Of a stretch of DNA of 64,000 bases, positions 36,508 through 45,716 are shown in pieces. The position numbers and the translations under genes were made by a program. The DNA is from Dyella dinghuensis (GTDB lineage Bacteria > Pseudomonadota > Gammaproteobacteria > Xanthomonadales > Rhodanobacteraceae). The stretch spans positions 186,001-250,000 of the forward strand of contig NZ_RYZR01000006.1 of the NCBI RefSeq assembly GCF_003977615.1, written 5' to 3'. The notes below the pieces were generated by a model. The model made no database searches and was not told where the DNA came from. It saw nothing but the letters and a program-made list of their open reading frames with translations. How positions within the stretch are numbered: the first letter of the stretch is position 1; each line of letters opens with the position of its first letter.

Positions 36508-39500
36508 GAGCGACTCATCCCGGTGCGAACCACCTGCACCACTTGTTCTACCGCTTCGCGTGCTTTGTCGAGGCCAAGTACATTAAACAGCGTTGGCAGT
36601 AATTGCTTGCGGATGGCGGCTTCGATGCTCTGCGGATTGAGCGAGTTCTCGGCAATGGCATCGCGTACGACATGATCGATTTTCCTAGCCAGTTGGACGT
36701 ATTGATCGCGCTGCTCCAGCGCCAGGGAATCAAAAGCCTCGTCGCCGATGTTCAAACGCAGAATGCCGTAGTAAGCCTTAGCTTGACGGTTATCGTCGAA
36801 GTCTTCGGGTATTCCCGGCGTGTCGCCAGAGGCTAGCTTGTCCTCGAAGTCCTTAAACAGCGCGTACTGCTTGACTGGGTGGTCAAACATCGCCTCGGCC
36901 TCGGCGATGGCCTGACGCAATAACTCGCCAAACACCTTTTGCGCATACGGGTCGTCGGCTAAGTCCTGCTCGATGGTCTTGCGGATGCGCGTACGGATAA
37001 TGTCCGCCTCATTGCGCGCTTTTTCTTCTGACCAAGTTTCTGGATCTTCTGGCTGCCCGAGCTTATCCACCTGATACAAGCCAGCTGGGTCGCGCACTTG
37101 GCTTCCAATCACCTGCTTGTCCACTAGCTTGCGGATTTGCTCCTCGTAAGTGGAGTAGTCCACCGTCTCCAACGCCGCCAGCCGAGCTTCATGACGCAGC
37201 TCTGAGAAAAACTTTAGATCACGCTTATAACCGGCAATGGTCGCCTCGGAAAAACTCTTGTCCTCAAAAAAGCTACGCGAGGACAGCGCGGTTTGCAGGC
37301 ACAAGCCGAATTCGGTAAGTGCCGCATAGAAGTCGTCGCGTAGCTTCTGTCGCTGATCGTACTCATTGCCTTCTTCATCGGCCGCGAAGCGCGGCGTCAA
37401 TACCTGACGGAACTGTTCGCGGTCGTGCTTGTTGACTACGTCCTTGAAGAACGACCATAGTTTTTTGTGAAGCCCGGGTAAGCGTTTGTATTCAGTGCTG
37501 AAGCTGGCGTACAAGCCGTCGAGGTCATTCACATCGAAGCCGCCCAACGTGCGTTGGGCTAGATCCTGATAATCGCGGATGGCGGTATCGAGCTTTTCCA
37601 GAATGCCGCGATAGTCCACCAATAGTCCGAAGCGCTTGGCATCATGCAGTCGGTTCACACGAGCCACCGCCTGGATGAGGTTGTGTCCCTCCAGCGGCTT
37701 GTCGATGTAAAGCACCGCGTTGCGCGGCTCGTCGAAACCGGTGAGCAGCTTGTCCACCACGATCAGTAAGTCCGGTTCACCGTCGCCACCAAAATCATCG
37801 ATGGTGTCCTTTTCGTACTGCTCTGGATCCACCTTCTTGTCAATGATGTTCTGCTTCCACCACTTCTGCACCTCCGGAAGCGTGTCTTCATCGACGTCGC
37901 TGTTACCTTCTCGAGTATCCGGCGGCGACATGATGACGGCACTGCTCACCAAATGGGTTTCGTCCAACGCGAGTTTGTAGCGAATCGCGTCCAGCTTGCT
38001 GCTGGTGGCTAATTGCCCCTTCAAGCCGGCGTCCAGCTGCTTGAAGTTGCGATCGAAGTGATTAGCAATGTCCCAGGCAATCAGCTCGATACGGTTAGCT
38101 GCGTCATAAACGGCCTGTCGGCTGGCGTACTTCTTTTTCAGATCGCTGGCCTGGCGCTCGGTCAGGCCAGCGGTAATCTTGTCGAACCAACGATTCACCG
38201 CGGCCTGGTTGATATCCAATTCCGGCACACGCTGCTCATACAACAAGGGCGCGACAGTGCCGTCTTCCACTGCGCGCTGCATCGTGTAGGCGTGAACGAT
38301 CGGACCGAATTTGTTGGCGGTCTTTTCCGCCTTCAACAACGGTGTACCAGTGAAAGCAATATATGATGCCTTCGGCAACGCCTTGCGCATGCGCTCGTGC
38401 GTTTCGCCGCCGTGGCTGCGGTGACCTTCATCCACCAGTACGATCAAATCCGCCGAATCGTTGCGGCATTCTGGCAAGCGCGACGCTGTGGTGAACTTTT
38501 GCACCAGCGAGAAGGTAATGCGCTCCGTGCCGCTGCCGATGCGTTTCGCCAGGTCACGACCGGTGGTGGCCTTGCTGCGCTCGCCTTCCTTCTTGGTCGC
38601 GATAGCCGAGCCGAATGCCCCGCTAGTGGCGAAGTTACGCGACAACTGCTTTTCCAAGTCCACGCGATCGGTAACCACCAGAACGCGACATTCTTTCACG
38701 GAATCGTCCAGCAACAACGCCTTGGTCAGAAACACCATCGTGAAACTTTTGCCCGAGCCAGTGGTATGCCAGAGCACGCCACCTTCACGCCCACCATCTG
38801 AGCGCTTGAGGCGGATGCGCGCCAACAACGCGCGGATGCCGAAGAATTGCTGGTAGCGCGCCACCAGCTTGCCGGCCTTGCGGTCGAACAAAACAAAACC
38901 ACGCAAAAATTCAAGCAGCCGCGCGGGAGTTAGCAAGCCAGTAAGCAAATCATCCTGCCCACTGGGCAGCATCGGTTTGGACCACAGCTCGATGCAGGCG
39001 TTGCGCACATCGTTGGGCTTGTCGCGCAGCAGGGCATCACGCGATGTAACACTAAGCTTTTTGTTCTTCAGCGCAGCGATATCTTCCGAAGTGAACTGCT
39101 CTTCGCGCCAGCGTGCCCAGAACTTGGCTGGCGTATTGATAGTGCCGTAGCGGCCATCGGTGTGGCTGATGGATAGCAGTAGTTGCGCATAAGCAAACAG
39201 CTGCGGGATTTCATCTTGCCGCTGATTGCGCAAGTGCTGACTGATGCCCTCGGCCACCATCGGGTTTAGGCCGTGAGTGTTACCGGCCGCATGGGATACC
39301 GGACGCTTCGCCTCGATCACCACAAGCGGCAGGCCGTTGACGTAGCACACGATGTCCGGCCGGCGCGTGTGGGTGCCGTGGGCGGACAACACTTCCAGCT
39401 CGTCAGTGACGTCCCACAGGTTGTTGGCTGGTTCGCGCCAATCAATGATTGGAATGGTGGCCTGATGCTTCTTACCGTCGGGCATGAATTCCGTAACGGT

Positions 39501-39815
39501 GATGCCGAAAGCCAGTTTGGTGTAGAGCTTTTCGTTAGCAGCCAGCAGCCCCTCACCCAGCGGCAACGCGGTGAGTTCGCGGATGATCTGGTCGATGGCA
39601 CTGGGCGAGAGCAGATGGTTTTCACCCTTATAGTCGAAGCGGCGTGTTTTTAACGCTTCGATCAAGCGTGGGCGCAACAGTACTTCGCGATTGCCATCGC
39701 GCCATGCCTGGGCATCGATAGGGTTGATGTAATTCCAACCGAGTTGGTGAAGCAAGTGCAGAGCCGGAATGTGGGCACTGAACTGTTCTCGGGTATCGGG
39801 GGCGTGGTGGTCCAT
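36504..39815 (-). CDS. hsdR: Type I restriction enzyme R subunit
   Basis: The 1103-residue motor/nuclease subunit. The N-terminal PD-(D/E)xK nuclease shows DIVCYVNGLPLVVIEAKRP (about residues 155-173). The SF2 translocase follows: Walker A in WHTTGSGKSFTMVFLTKA (about 350-367), the DEGHRSHGGETHERM Walker B equivalent (about 466-480), FTGTPL, and later VARVNRLHDAKRFGLLVDYRG. The C-terminal 300 residues are the helical region that binds HsdM. It begins 2 bases after the hsdS stop. Intact and full length for the family. Confidence 0.97.
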   Translation of the reverse strand: MDHHAPDTREQFSAHIPALHLLHQLGWNYINPIDAQAWRDGNREVLLRPRLIEALKTRRFDYKGENHLLSPSAIDQIIRELTALPLGEGLLAANEKLYTKLAFGITVTEFMPDGKKHQATIPIIDWREPANNLWDVTDELEVLSAHGTHTRRPDIVCYVNGLPLVVIEAKRPVSHAAGNTHGLNPMVAEGISQHLRNQRQDEIPQLFAYAQLLLSISHTDGRYGTINTPAKFWARWREEQFTSEDIAALKNKKLSVTSRDALLRDKPNDVRNACIELWSKPMLPSGQDDLLTGLLTPARLLEFLRGFVLFDRKAGKLVARYQQFFGIRALLARIRLKRSDGGREGGVLWHTTGSGKSFTMVFLTKALLLDDSVKECRVLVVTDRVDLEKQLSRNFATSGAFGSAIATKKEGERSKATTGRDLAKRIGSGTERITFSLVQKFTTASRLPECRNDSADLIVLVDEGHRSHGGETHERMRKALPKASYIAFTGTPLLKAEKTANKFGPIVHAYTMQRAVEDGTVAPLLYEQRVPELDINQAAVNRWFDKITAGLTERQASDLKKKYASRQAVYDAANRIELIAWDIANHFDRNFKQLDAGLKGQLATSSKLDAIRYKLALDETHLVSSAVIMSPPDTREGNSDVDEDTLPEVQKWWKQNIIDKKVDPEQYEKDTIDDFGGDGEPDLLIVVDKLLTGFDEPRNAVLYIDKPLEGHNLIQAVARVNRLHDAKRFGLLVDYRGILEKLDTAIRDYQDLAQRTLGGFDVNDLDGLYASFSTEYKRLPGLHKKLWSFFKDVVNKHDREQFRQVLTPRFAADEEGNEYDQRQKLRDDFYAALTEFGLCLQTALSSRSFFEDKSFSEATIAGYKRDLKFFSELRHEARLAALETVDYSTYEEQIRKLVDKQVIGSQVRDPAGLYQVDKLGQPEDPETWSEEKARNEADIIRTRIRKTIEQDLADDPYAQKVFGELLRQAIAEAEAMFDHPVKQYALFKDFEDKLASGDTPGIPEDFDDNRQAKAYYGILRLNIGDEAFDSLALEQRDQYVQLARKIDHVVRDAIAENSLNPQSIEAAIRKQLLPTLFNVLGLDKAREAVEQVVQVVRTGMSRS

Positions 39816-39817
39816 GC

Positions 39818-41002
39818 TTACTCCGAATCCAGCTTGACTCGGCGCTTGCCGGTCAGCAGTTGCTGCATTAGCGCTGCTTTTTCGGTGCGAAGCTTTTCTA
39901 GTTCTGCAGCATGCTTGATGATGACATCTTCGGCAAGATTCAGTGCCTTTGCGATGCGCCTCTGCACATTGATGTCCGGTGCAGGGAGGCGCAGGAAGGC
40001 GAAGTCATCATAACTAATCTGCTTACCATCGCGGATGCCAATCACAGCTACAGCAAGTCGACCGATGAAATCGCGTGATTTGAAGTAATGCCTGTAGAAG
40101 TCATCATCGACTATCTTCCTAGGCTTGAGTACGGTGTACGCTGGACTGACCAATCCAGTGTATTTCGAGTACTCTAGACCGCCCTCGAACGAGCGCAGGC
40201 TGATGACGAAATCACCCGGCTCGACAAGCTTGTAGCTGTCAGTGGAACCGTCCGGCATCACAACTTTGCGATCTAGGGAGCTGCGCGGAACAATGCCTTC
40301 GCCCTGCATCACGGACAGGAGTTCCAAGCCATCATTGCGACGCACGGAATTGGGGGCAAACATCTCGGAAGCATGTTCACGGGGCAGCGGCGGCAAACCT
40401 TGCTTCTTTCGGTGCGAATCTGAAAACAGACTTCGCATAAGTGCCTGTTTCTGTTTGCGGCTGTTAGCTAGCAGACGGTCGATGGTGGCGATAGCAAAGT
40501 CCCATACCATCATCATCTCCACAATTTTTTCTTGCTCATAAACTGTGGGAACTATCACCGGAATCGCGGCAATAAGTTCTGTATTCAAGTTTGGCTGGCC
40601 ATTGCCAGGAGCGACTACCTCACGCAAGTAGTCAGTCTTGCTTTGAAGGAAGTAGTAAAGAAATTCCTTAGATGCACCTCGTAAGTTGAGCAACATAGCA
40701 ATTCCGTCGTTTGCGCCTGCTCGAATTTTGGTGATCTTCGGCACGCCTAACGTGGCCCCACTATTTGTAAGGATTAGAGTTCCTGCCTCGACTATTCGCG
40801 TATATTTGGAGCCAGCTTCAGTTAGCTTGGCCTTCGTTCCGGTTAAGCACATCTGCGTATTAGCAGTGACTTCGGCAACGGTTATCCAAGGAAGATAGTC
40901 GCCATCGAAATAGCGAGGATCGCCTGCTGGCCGTGGGGATGCGCCACGTACAACTTCAGCTAGCTCACTGATCCGCGTAGCGCGCCAGCCTTTAGGAAGC
41001 AT
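39818..41002 (-). CDS. hsdS: Type I restriction specificity subunit
   Basis: A 394-residue HsdS with two target recognition domains. TRD1 runs from LPKGWRATRISELAEVVRGASPRPAG to about residue 165, followed by the conserved spacer IPVIVPTVYEQEKIVEMM...; TRD2 runs to about 355, with the second spacer LRLPAPDINVQRRIAKALN and a closing helix (LEKLRTEKAALMQQLLTG). The ATG at 41002 was chosen because MLPKGW is the usual opening; it overlaps the rhuM stop by 11 bases. The bipartite DNA target cannot be predicted from sequence alone. Confidence 0.94.
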   Translation of the reverse strand: MLPKGWRATRISELAEVVRGASPRPAGDPRYFDGDYLPWITVAEVTANTQMCLTGTKAKLTEAGSKYTRIVEAGTLILTNSGATLGVPKITKIRAGANDGIAMLLNLRGASKEFLYYFLQSKTDYLREVVAPGNGQPNLNTELIAAIPVIVPTVYEQEKIVEMMMVWDFAIATIDRLLANSRKQKQALMRSLFSDSHRKKQGLPPLPREHASEMFAPNSVRRNDGLELLSVMQGEGIVPRSSLDRKVVMPDGSTDSYKLVEPGDFVISLRSFEGGLEYSKYTGLVSPAYTVLKPRKIVDDDFYRHYFKSRDFIGRLAVAVIGIRDGKQISYDDFAFLRLPAPDINVQRRIAKALNLAEDVIIKHAAELEKLRTEKAALMQQLLTGKRRVKLDSE

Positions 41003-42107
41003 GTTTGCCTCTCTTACGCCCTTTCTTCTCCAAATCCTCCAGCGCAGCATGGAAATCACGTTCCACCGTGCCGGGCTGGGCATCGATCACTTTGCGGAAC
41101 CTATCGAATTCAGTCTGTGCGACATGTTGCGCAAGCTCCGCGCTTACCTTGCCTGCATGGTTCAAAATGTCGTAGTCGGAAATACGCAAGAAGTCATCCA
41201 ATTTGGCTACCCAATCGTGCATGGTCATTGGACGACGGCGCTCGGCTTGCACTTCGGCAAATTCCAGATACAGCGTGACAATGCGATTGAGCGCATTCAG
41301 CTCTTGGGTGTTCAAGTAATTCTTGGCGACGCCCACATCCGTCTTGCGAGGATGTTCGCCTGTCCAACTCGTAAGGCCCATGTTTGGCTTGTCGGCATCA
41401 GCACGGGATGCGATGAGTTCGGCTGCCGTTTGCCCATGGACCGCCCAATGCATTTTGTTCTGCACGATGGCGAAAAACTGTTTTGAGACATCGGTGCGCG
41501 GGTCGTAGTCGATACTCGTGGCGTAAATGTCGAGCACTTTGCGCCAGAACACTTTCTCCGAGCTGCGAATGTCGCGGATGCGCGCGAGCAGCCGATCGAA
41601 ATACACGCTGCCGCCGTTGGCTTTGAAGCGCTCATCGTCCAGGGTGAAGCCTTGGACGAGATAGTCCCTTAACTGCGCGGTGGCCCAGCGCCGGAATTGC
41701 GTGCCGCGCGTGGATTTCACCCGGTAGCCAACGGCGAGGATGGCATCGAGGTTGTAGTGGTCAATGTGGCGGCGAACCTCGCGCTCGCCTTCCTGTTGAA
41801 CTATCCGGAATTTCCGGATAGTTCGTTCAGGTTCTAATTCGGCCTCGTCATAGATGTTTTGGAGATGTTCGTTGACCGTTTTCACGGTGACCTGAAACAA
41901 CTCCGCCATGCGCGTCTGGGCCATCCAGACCGTTTCGTCGACTATGCGCACTTCAATGCGGGTCTGGCCGTCTTCGGTCTGGTAAAGCAGAAATTCTGGG
42001 CCTGCTTGGGGCGAGGGATTGGACGGTCCGAAGGCAGCTGACGCATCCACGTTTGCCAACGCCTTCTTCTGGTCAACGGACGTGCCTTTGGCGCTGCGCT
42101 TATTCAT
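40992..42107 (-). CDS. rhuM: RhuM family protein
   Basis: A 371-residue RhuM-type protein. RhuM was named from a Salmonella pathogenicity island and is often encoded within type I RM operons; its function is unclear. Characteristic parts are EVRIVDETVWMAQTRMAELFQV (HTH-like, about residues 52-73), TVNEHLQNIYDEAEL, HYNLDAILAVGYRVKSTRGTQFRRWA (about 137-162) and LNALNRIVTLYLEFAE. The first block suggests DNA binding. It overlaps hsdM by 8 bases and hsdS by 11, so it is fully embedded in the operon. Confidence 0.92.
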   Translation of the reverse strand: MNKRSAKGTSVDQKKALANVDASAAFGPSNPSPQAGPEFLLYQTEDGQTRIEVRIVDETVWMAQTRMAELFQVTVKTVNEHLQNIYDEAELEPERTIRKFRIVQQEGEREVRRHIDHYNLDAILAVGYRVKSTRGTQFRRWATAQLRDYLVQGFTLDDERFKANGGSVYFDRLLARIRDIRSSEKVFWRKVLDIYATSIDYDPRTDVSKQFFAIVQNKMHWAVHGQTAAELIASRADADKPNMGLTSWTGEHPRKTDVGVAKNYLNTQELNALNRIVTLYLEFAEVQAERRRPMTMHDWVAKLDDFLRISDYDILNHAGKVSAELAQHVAQTEFDRFRKVIDAQPGTVERDFHAALEDLEKKGRKRGKHAS

Positions 42108-43608
42108 AGCCCAGCTCCTTAAGATACGCCGACATCTGGGTTTCCAGCTTGGCCAATTCCTTTTTCAATTCCTCGCGTTCTTTGCGCACGGCCACGAGAT
42201 CGATTTCTGCCTCCTCTTCGAAGGTGTCGACATAACGCGGAATGTTGAGGTTGTAGTCGTTTTCGGCGATCTGCTCGCGCGTGGCGAGGAAGGCGTACTT
42301 GTCCACCGACTTGCGCGCCGCCACAGTGTCAAGAATGCGCTGCAGATCGGATTCGCGCAGGAAGTTCTGGTTCTTGCCATCTTGGTAGTCACGGCTGGCG
42401 TCGATGAACAACACCTTTTCGTCAGCCTTCTTCTTGCGGAACACCAAGATCGCTGCCGGGATACCAGTGCCGTAAAACAGTTTTTCCGGCAAACCGATCA
42501 CCACGTCCAACAGATTCTCGTCGATCAGGTGCTTACGTATGCGCCCTTCCGCTGCACCACGAAACAACACACCATGCGGCACCACGACCGCCATGCGGCC
42601 ACTCTTGGGCTTCATGGTTTCGACCATGTGCAGGATGAAAGCGTAATCGCCCTTGGTGCGCGGCGGCACGCCGCGGCGATAGCGCGCATGAGGGTCGTTA
42701 TCCGCATTTTCATGACCCCACTTTTCAAGCGAGAACGGCGGATTAGCGACAACGATGTCGAAATGCTTAAGGCCAGCACCCTCCAACAGTTTCGGATTGC
42801 GCAGCGTATCGCCCCACTCGATCCGGTGGTTGTCCTCACCGTGCAGAAACATGTTCATCTTTGCCAGCGCCCACGTGCTGCCGATGGCTTCCTGACCAAA
42901 CAATGCGTATTTGCGCGCACCGGTTTGCTCGCGAATCAGGCGACCGCATTTCATCAACAGTGAACCGGAACCACAGGTGGGATCGCAGATGTCATCCCCC
43001 GCTTTGGGCGCCATCAGTCGCGCCATTAACGAAGAGACTTCGGGTGGGGTATAGAACTCGCCGGCCTTTTTGCCGCTGGTCGAAGCGAAGTTTTTGATCA
43101 GAAATTCGTAGGCGTTGCCGATGATGTCCAACTGACCGATGCGACTAGGGCGCAGATTGAGTTCGGGCTTCGCGAAGTCTTCCAGTAAGTGGCGCAGGAT
43201 GTCGTTCTTCTGCTGCTCATCACCCAGTTTGTTGGAGTTGAAGCTGATGTCCTGGAACACGTCGCGCAACTTGCCGAGGTTGGCATCTTCGATCGCGTGC
43301 AACGCCTTATCGATGCGTTCGCCATTGCCGGGCTGATGACGCGCTTCATATAGGGCGTAGAAGTTGGCTTTGGGCGGCAGCACGAAGCGCTCGTTCTTGA
43401 GCATGTCTTCGATCAATTCCGGATGGTCGCCGTATTGTTTCTTGTAGTCATCGTAGTGGTCCTGCCATACGTCAGAAACGTATTTCAGGAATAGCATGGT
43501 CAAGACGTAGTCCTTATAGATGCTCGGGTCTACAGTGCCACGAAAGGTGTCGCAGGCGCTCCAGATGGCGCCGTTGATGGTGTCCTGGGAAATGTCGGTC
43601 TTGCTCAT
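42100..43608 (-). CDS. hsdM: Type I restriction methylase subunit
   Basis: HsdM is the N6-adenine methylase of the complex. The 502-residue protein has the N-terminal helical HsdM domain (residues 1-150), then the SAM motif DPTCGSGSLLMK (about 203-214) and the catalytic NPPFSLEKW (about 288-296). It overlaps the upstream single-TRD gene by 4 bases and rhuM by 8. Full length and intact. Confidence 0.97.
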   Translation of the reverse strand: MSKTDISQDTINGAIWSACDTFRGTVDPSIYKDYVLTMLFLKYVSDVWQDHYDDYKKQYGDHPELIEDMLKNERFVLPPKANFYALYEARHQPGNGERIDKALHAIEDANLGKLRDVFQDISFNSNKLGDEQQKNDILRHLLEDFAKPELNLRPSRIGQLDIIGNAYEFLIKNFASTSGKKAGEFYTPPEVSSLMARLMAPKAGDDICDPTCGSGSLLMKCGRLIREQTGARKYALFGQEAIGSTWALAKMNMFLHGEDNHRIEWGDTLRNPKLLEGAGLKHFDIVVANPPFSLEKWGHENADNDPHARYRRGVPPRTKGDYAFILHMVETMKPKSGRMAVVVPHGVLFRGAAEGRIRKHLIDENLLDVVIGLPEKLFYGTGIPAAILVFRKKKADEKVLFIDASRDYQDGKNQNFLRESDLQRILDTVAARKSVDKYAFLATREQIAENDYNLNIPRYVDTFEEEAEIDLVAVRKEREELKKELAKLETQMSAYLKELGYE

Positions 43609-44213
43609 GGATGGCTTCCGTAGTTATTGGCGAGCAGGTGCTCAGCGAGCATCGCCAGCTCCATTTCTCTGTTCGTAATAAGGGCTTGCAGGGCGTCGCG
43701 TTCGGCCAAAGCCGCGCGCTGCAGTTTGATCGCAGTACGTTGTTGTTCGAGCGGTGGAATTCGGACGAGTGCTCCCTCGAGCACCGTGCGACGAATGCTC
43801 AGTTGGTGACTGCCTTCGGCCCATTGGCGTAGGTAACGCTGTATGGGTGCCTGATTTAGCTGCCAGGCCAAAAACGCCGGCAGCAGCTGTTGCGGAGCTC
43901 TAACCCGGATGACGTAAAGGTGGGGGGAGCACACCGTTTGTGCCGGCGGCAAGGTCACCAATGCGGCATACGTATGGGTGCCGCGGGCGGCGAAAAGCAC
44001 GTCTTGGTCAAGCAGCCAATCGGGCTGCTTGCGCCCCTCCATCTGCGTGGTTAGCCAGTCACTCTGCGGCTTTAGGCCGTCCCGACTCAGGTCTCGCGTT
44101 TGGATGACCCGGACGGCTCCACCCGGGACTTCCGAAATGCCACCCCGGAACGGGTATCCGAGCCGGATATCTGCCAGTTCACCCAAGGGCTTTATTGGTG
44201 CATCATTTCTCAT
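43605..44213 (-). CDS. Single-TRD specificity protein (half HsdS)
   Basis: A 202-residue protein shaped like half of an HsdS: one target recognition domain (PIKPLGELADIRLGYPFRGG ... SIRRTVLEGALVRIPPLEQQ, about residues 7-158) followed by a long helix (RTAIKLQRAALAERDALQALI). It is the first gene of the operon, overlaps hsdM by four bases, and its start codon lies about 3 bases from the predicted transcription start with no Shine-Dalgarno, suggesting leaderless translation. The operon also has a complete hsdS, so this copy may give a second specificity as a dimer, or have a regulatory role. Confidence 0.82.
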   Translation of the reverse strand: MRNDAPIKPLGELADIRLGYPFRGGISEVPGGAVRVIQTRDLSRDGLKPQSDWLTTQMEGRKQPDWLLDQDVLFAARGTHTYAALVTLPPAQTVCSPHLYVIRVRAPQQLLPAFLAWQLNQAPIQRYLRQWAEGSHQLSIRRTVLEGALVRIPPLEQQRTAIKLQRAALAERDALQALITNREMELAMLAEHLLANNYGSHP

Positions 44214-44279
44214 GATGCAACATATATAGGATGAGTACGAATTCTGTCAATGCCTTTTTTGCATCATTTCAAATGATGC
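44200..44279 (-). promoter_or_regulatory. RM operon promoter with paired 19-bp operators
   Basis: On the minus strand TTGACA (44250-44245) and TATATA (44228-44223) are 16 bases apart and make a strong sigma-70 promoter. Palindrome 1, GCATCATTTCTCATGATGC (44200-44218), covers the expected start site near 44216 and the ATG at 44213. Palindrome 2, GCATCATTTCAAATGATGC (44261-44279), lies just upstream of the -35. Their centres are 61 bp apart, about six helical turns. A dimeric repressor could bind both and shut the promoter; the protein that binds is not identified. Confidence 0.8.
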
Positions 44280-44370
44280 TTACCGTCCTGATCACTCAGG
44301 GTTCCGATAATCCATCATTGCCACCCTAACTGGCTGGAAAGAGGTCATCTCAACAAATGAGGGCATTGCG

Positions 44371-45291
44371 ATGGGAACGATAAGACAACACGTCCAGTCG
44401 ACCATCTCTTCCGCCGAGACGACATTTGAGCTCCCCTGGTGGAGGCCACGTCTGAGCGATGAAGACACGGTCAACTGCATGCACTGCGGCGCCTGGACTG
44501 ACGATCACTATGATCCCAACTTATGGGAAATTCCTTTTCCTGAGTTCGCGGCCACACAGCAGCAGCAGATAATTGATCCCGAGATTTACGGATTCCCGCC
44601 GGATGATCCCGATGCGATCCTCTGCGGGAACATTTCCGATAGAAAAGTTTGCTTGCACATTTGTCCAGAATGCGGCTGGTGGATTGCGGAAGACAGAGCA
44701 GTGCTACCAGCGACGGGAGGTCAGCTATGGGTGGTAACGCTTACGTCAATGTCTGTTCTGCAAGAGTTAGATCTCAGCAACATAGATACGCCTCTTCAAG
44801 AAGTGCGCCGTTACTTGCGACGAAAGTTTGATGCGAGAGCCTCAATGCACCCGAGACTCTTTGAATTGACTGTCGCCAGTGTTTTCCGTGATTTTGGATG
44901 CCAGGCCGTCGCCACGGCCTATTCAAACGATGGCGGCATCGACGCTGTACTACAGGACAGCGCCGGGCGCCGCATAGGTGTGCAAGTCAAAAGACAGAAA
45001 GGCGCAGTACAAGTTGAACAGATACGAGCCTTTCTAGGGGCATTGACGTTAGAAGGCTATACGTGTGGGGTATTCGTTTCATCGTCGAGCTTCAGTAGAG
45101 GCGCAATCCGCGCCGCTAAACGCAGCACTGAAATACGTACGCCCATCAGCCTTGTCGATGCCAATCGCTTTTTCGACATGCTTCGCTATGCCCAGTTGAG
45201 TGACATATCAGGGCCAGAAGATTGTGGCATCAGTCTATCCAATCCACCAAAATTCCATTTGCACTCTTTCTACTACCTAAACTCGCTGTAA
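44371..45291 (+). CDS. Mrr-like restriction endonuclease with zinc-ribbon-like N-terminus
   Basis: A 306-residue protein. The N-terminal part has CMHC (about residue 36) and CLHICPEC (about 92-99), a possible zinc ribbon. The C-terminal part is an Mrr_cat-type PD-(D/E)xK domain: HPRLFELTVASVFRDFG (about 168-184), then DGGIDAVLQD with the metal Asp and GVQVKRQKG with the Q-x-K end (about 190-215). Mrr-type enzymes cut methylated or foreign DNA. It diverges from the type I RM operon and has GAGGG at a good distance ahead of its ATG. The effect of the neighbouring palindromes on it is open. Confidence 0.82.
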   Translation: MGTIRQHVQSTISSAETTFELPWWRPRLSDEDTVNCMHCGAWTDDHYDPNLWEIPFPEFAATQQQQIIDPEIYGFPPDDPDAILCGNISDRKVCLHICPECGWWIAEDRAVLPATGGQLWVVTLTSMSVLQELDLSNIDTPLQEVRRYLRRKFDARASMHPRLFELTVASVFRDFGCQAVATAYSNDGGIDAVLQDSAGRRIGVQVKRQKGAVQVEQIRAFLGALTLEGYTCGVFVSSSSFSRGAIRAAKRSTEIRTPISLVDANRFFDMLRYAQLSDISGPEDCGISLSNPPKFHLHSFYYLNSL

Positions 45292-45375
45292 TGGGTTGAT
45301 AGAAGGATCGAGGTAGTTGAGACCGACAAAGAAGAGGTTCTAGAAACCGTCCTTTGTCACGACAATCAACATGGA

Positions 45376-45645
45376 TCAATGCGCTTGTGCATGGTCCACG
45401 CACGTTACGGCTTGAGCAACATCTTCCAACACATCATCGATCTGAAAGCTCAGATCACCAAACAGTTGTCCGATCAAACTGCGGCGGATGAAAAGTATGG
45501 TGTCGTGGTCACCGTTGGATGTGGCGGTGCCGGCGAGTTGTGCCATTAGCAGCAGCTTATCGCGGATGGTGCATAGTTCATCGTAATGATCACGCGACAA
45601 GACGTAACTTGCCGGGCTGAAAAGCTCGTGGGGTTTCTGATTCAT
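45376..45645 (-). CDS. XAC0095-like small protein
   Basis: An 89-residue cytosolic protein. The pattern SPASYVLSRDHYDELCTIRDKLLLMAQLA in its first half resembles the XAC0095 family, small proteins of unknown function confined to Xanthomonadales as far as I know. The C-terminal half is amphipathic and acidic. Two hairpins lie in its upstream region (45668-45716). Confidence 0.6.
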   Translation of the reverse strand: MNQKPHELFSPASYVLSRDHYDELCTIRDKLLLMAQLAGTATSNGDHDTILFIRRSLIGQLFGDLSFQIDDVLEDVAQAVTCVDHAQAH

Positions 45646-45667
45646 GGGCGTATTCCATGGCTTTAGG

Positions 45668-45716
45668 TCACGCCACGTATTGCGCGTGGCGTGAAGGGCT
45701 GCAGGAAAAATCCTGC
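45668..45716 (-). other. Two tandem hairpins upstream of the XAC0095-like gene
   Basis: TCACGCCACG-TATTGCG-CGTGGCGTGA (10-bp stem) and GCAGGA-AAAA-TCCTGC (6-bp stem) follow each other within 50 bases. No U run follows the first on either strand. They could shape the 5' untranslated region of the small gene on the minus strand or end transcription arriving from the right. Confidence 0.5.
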
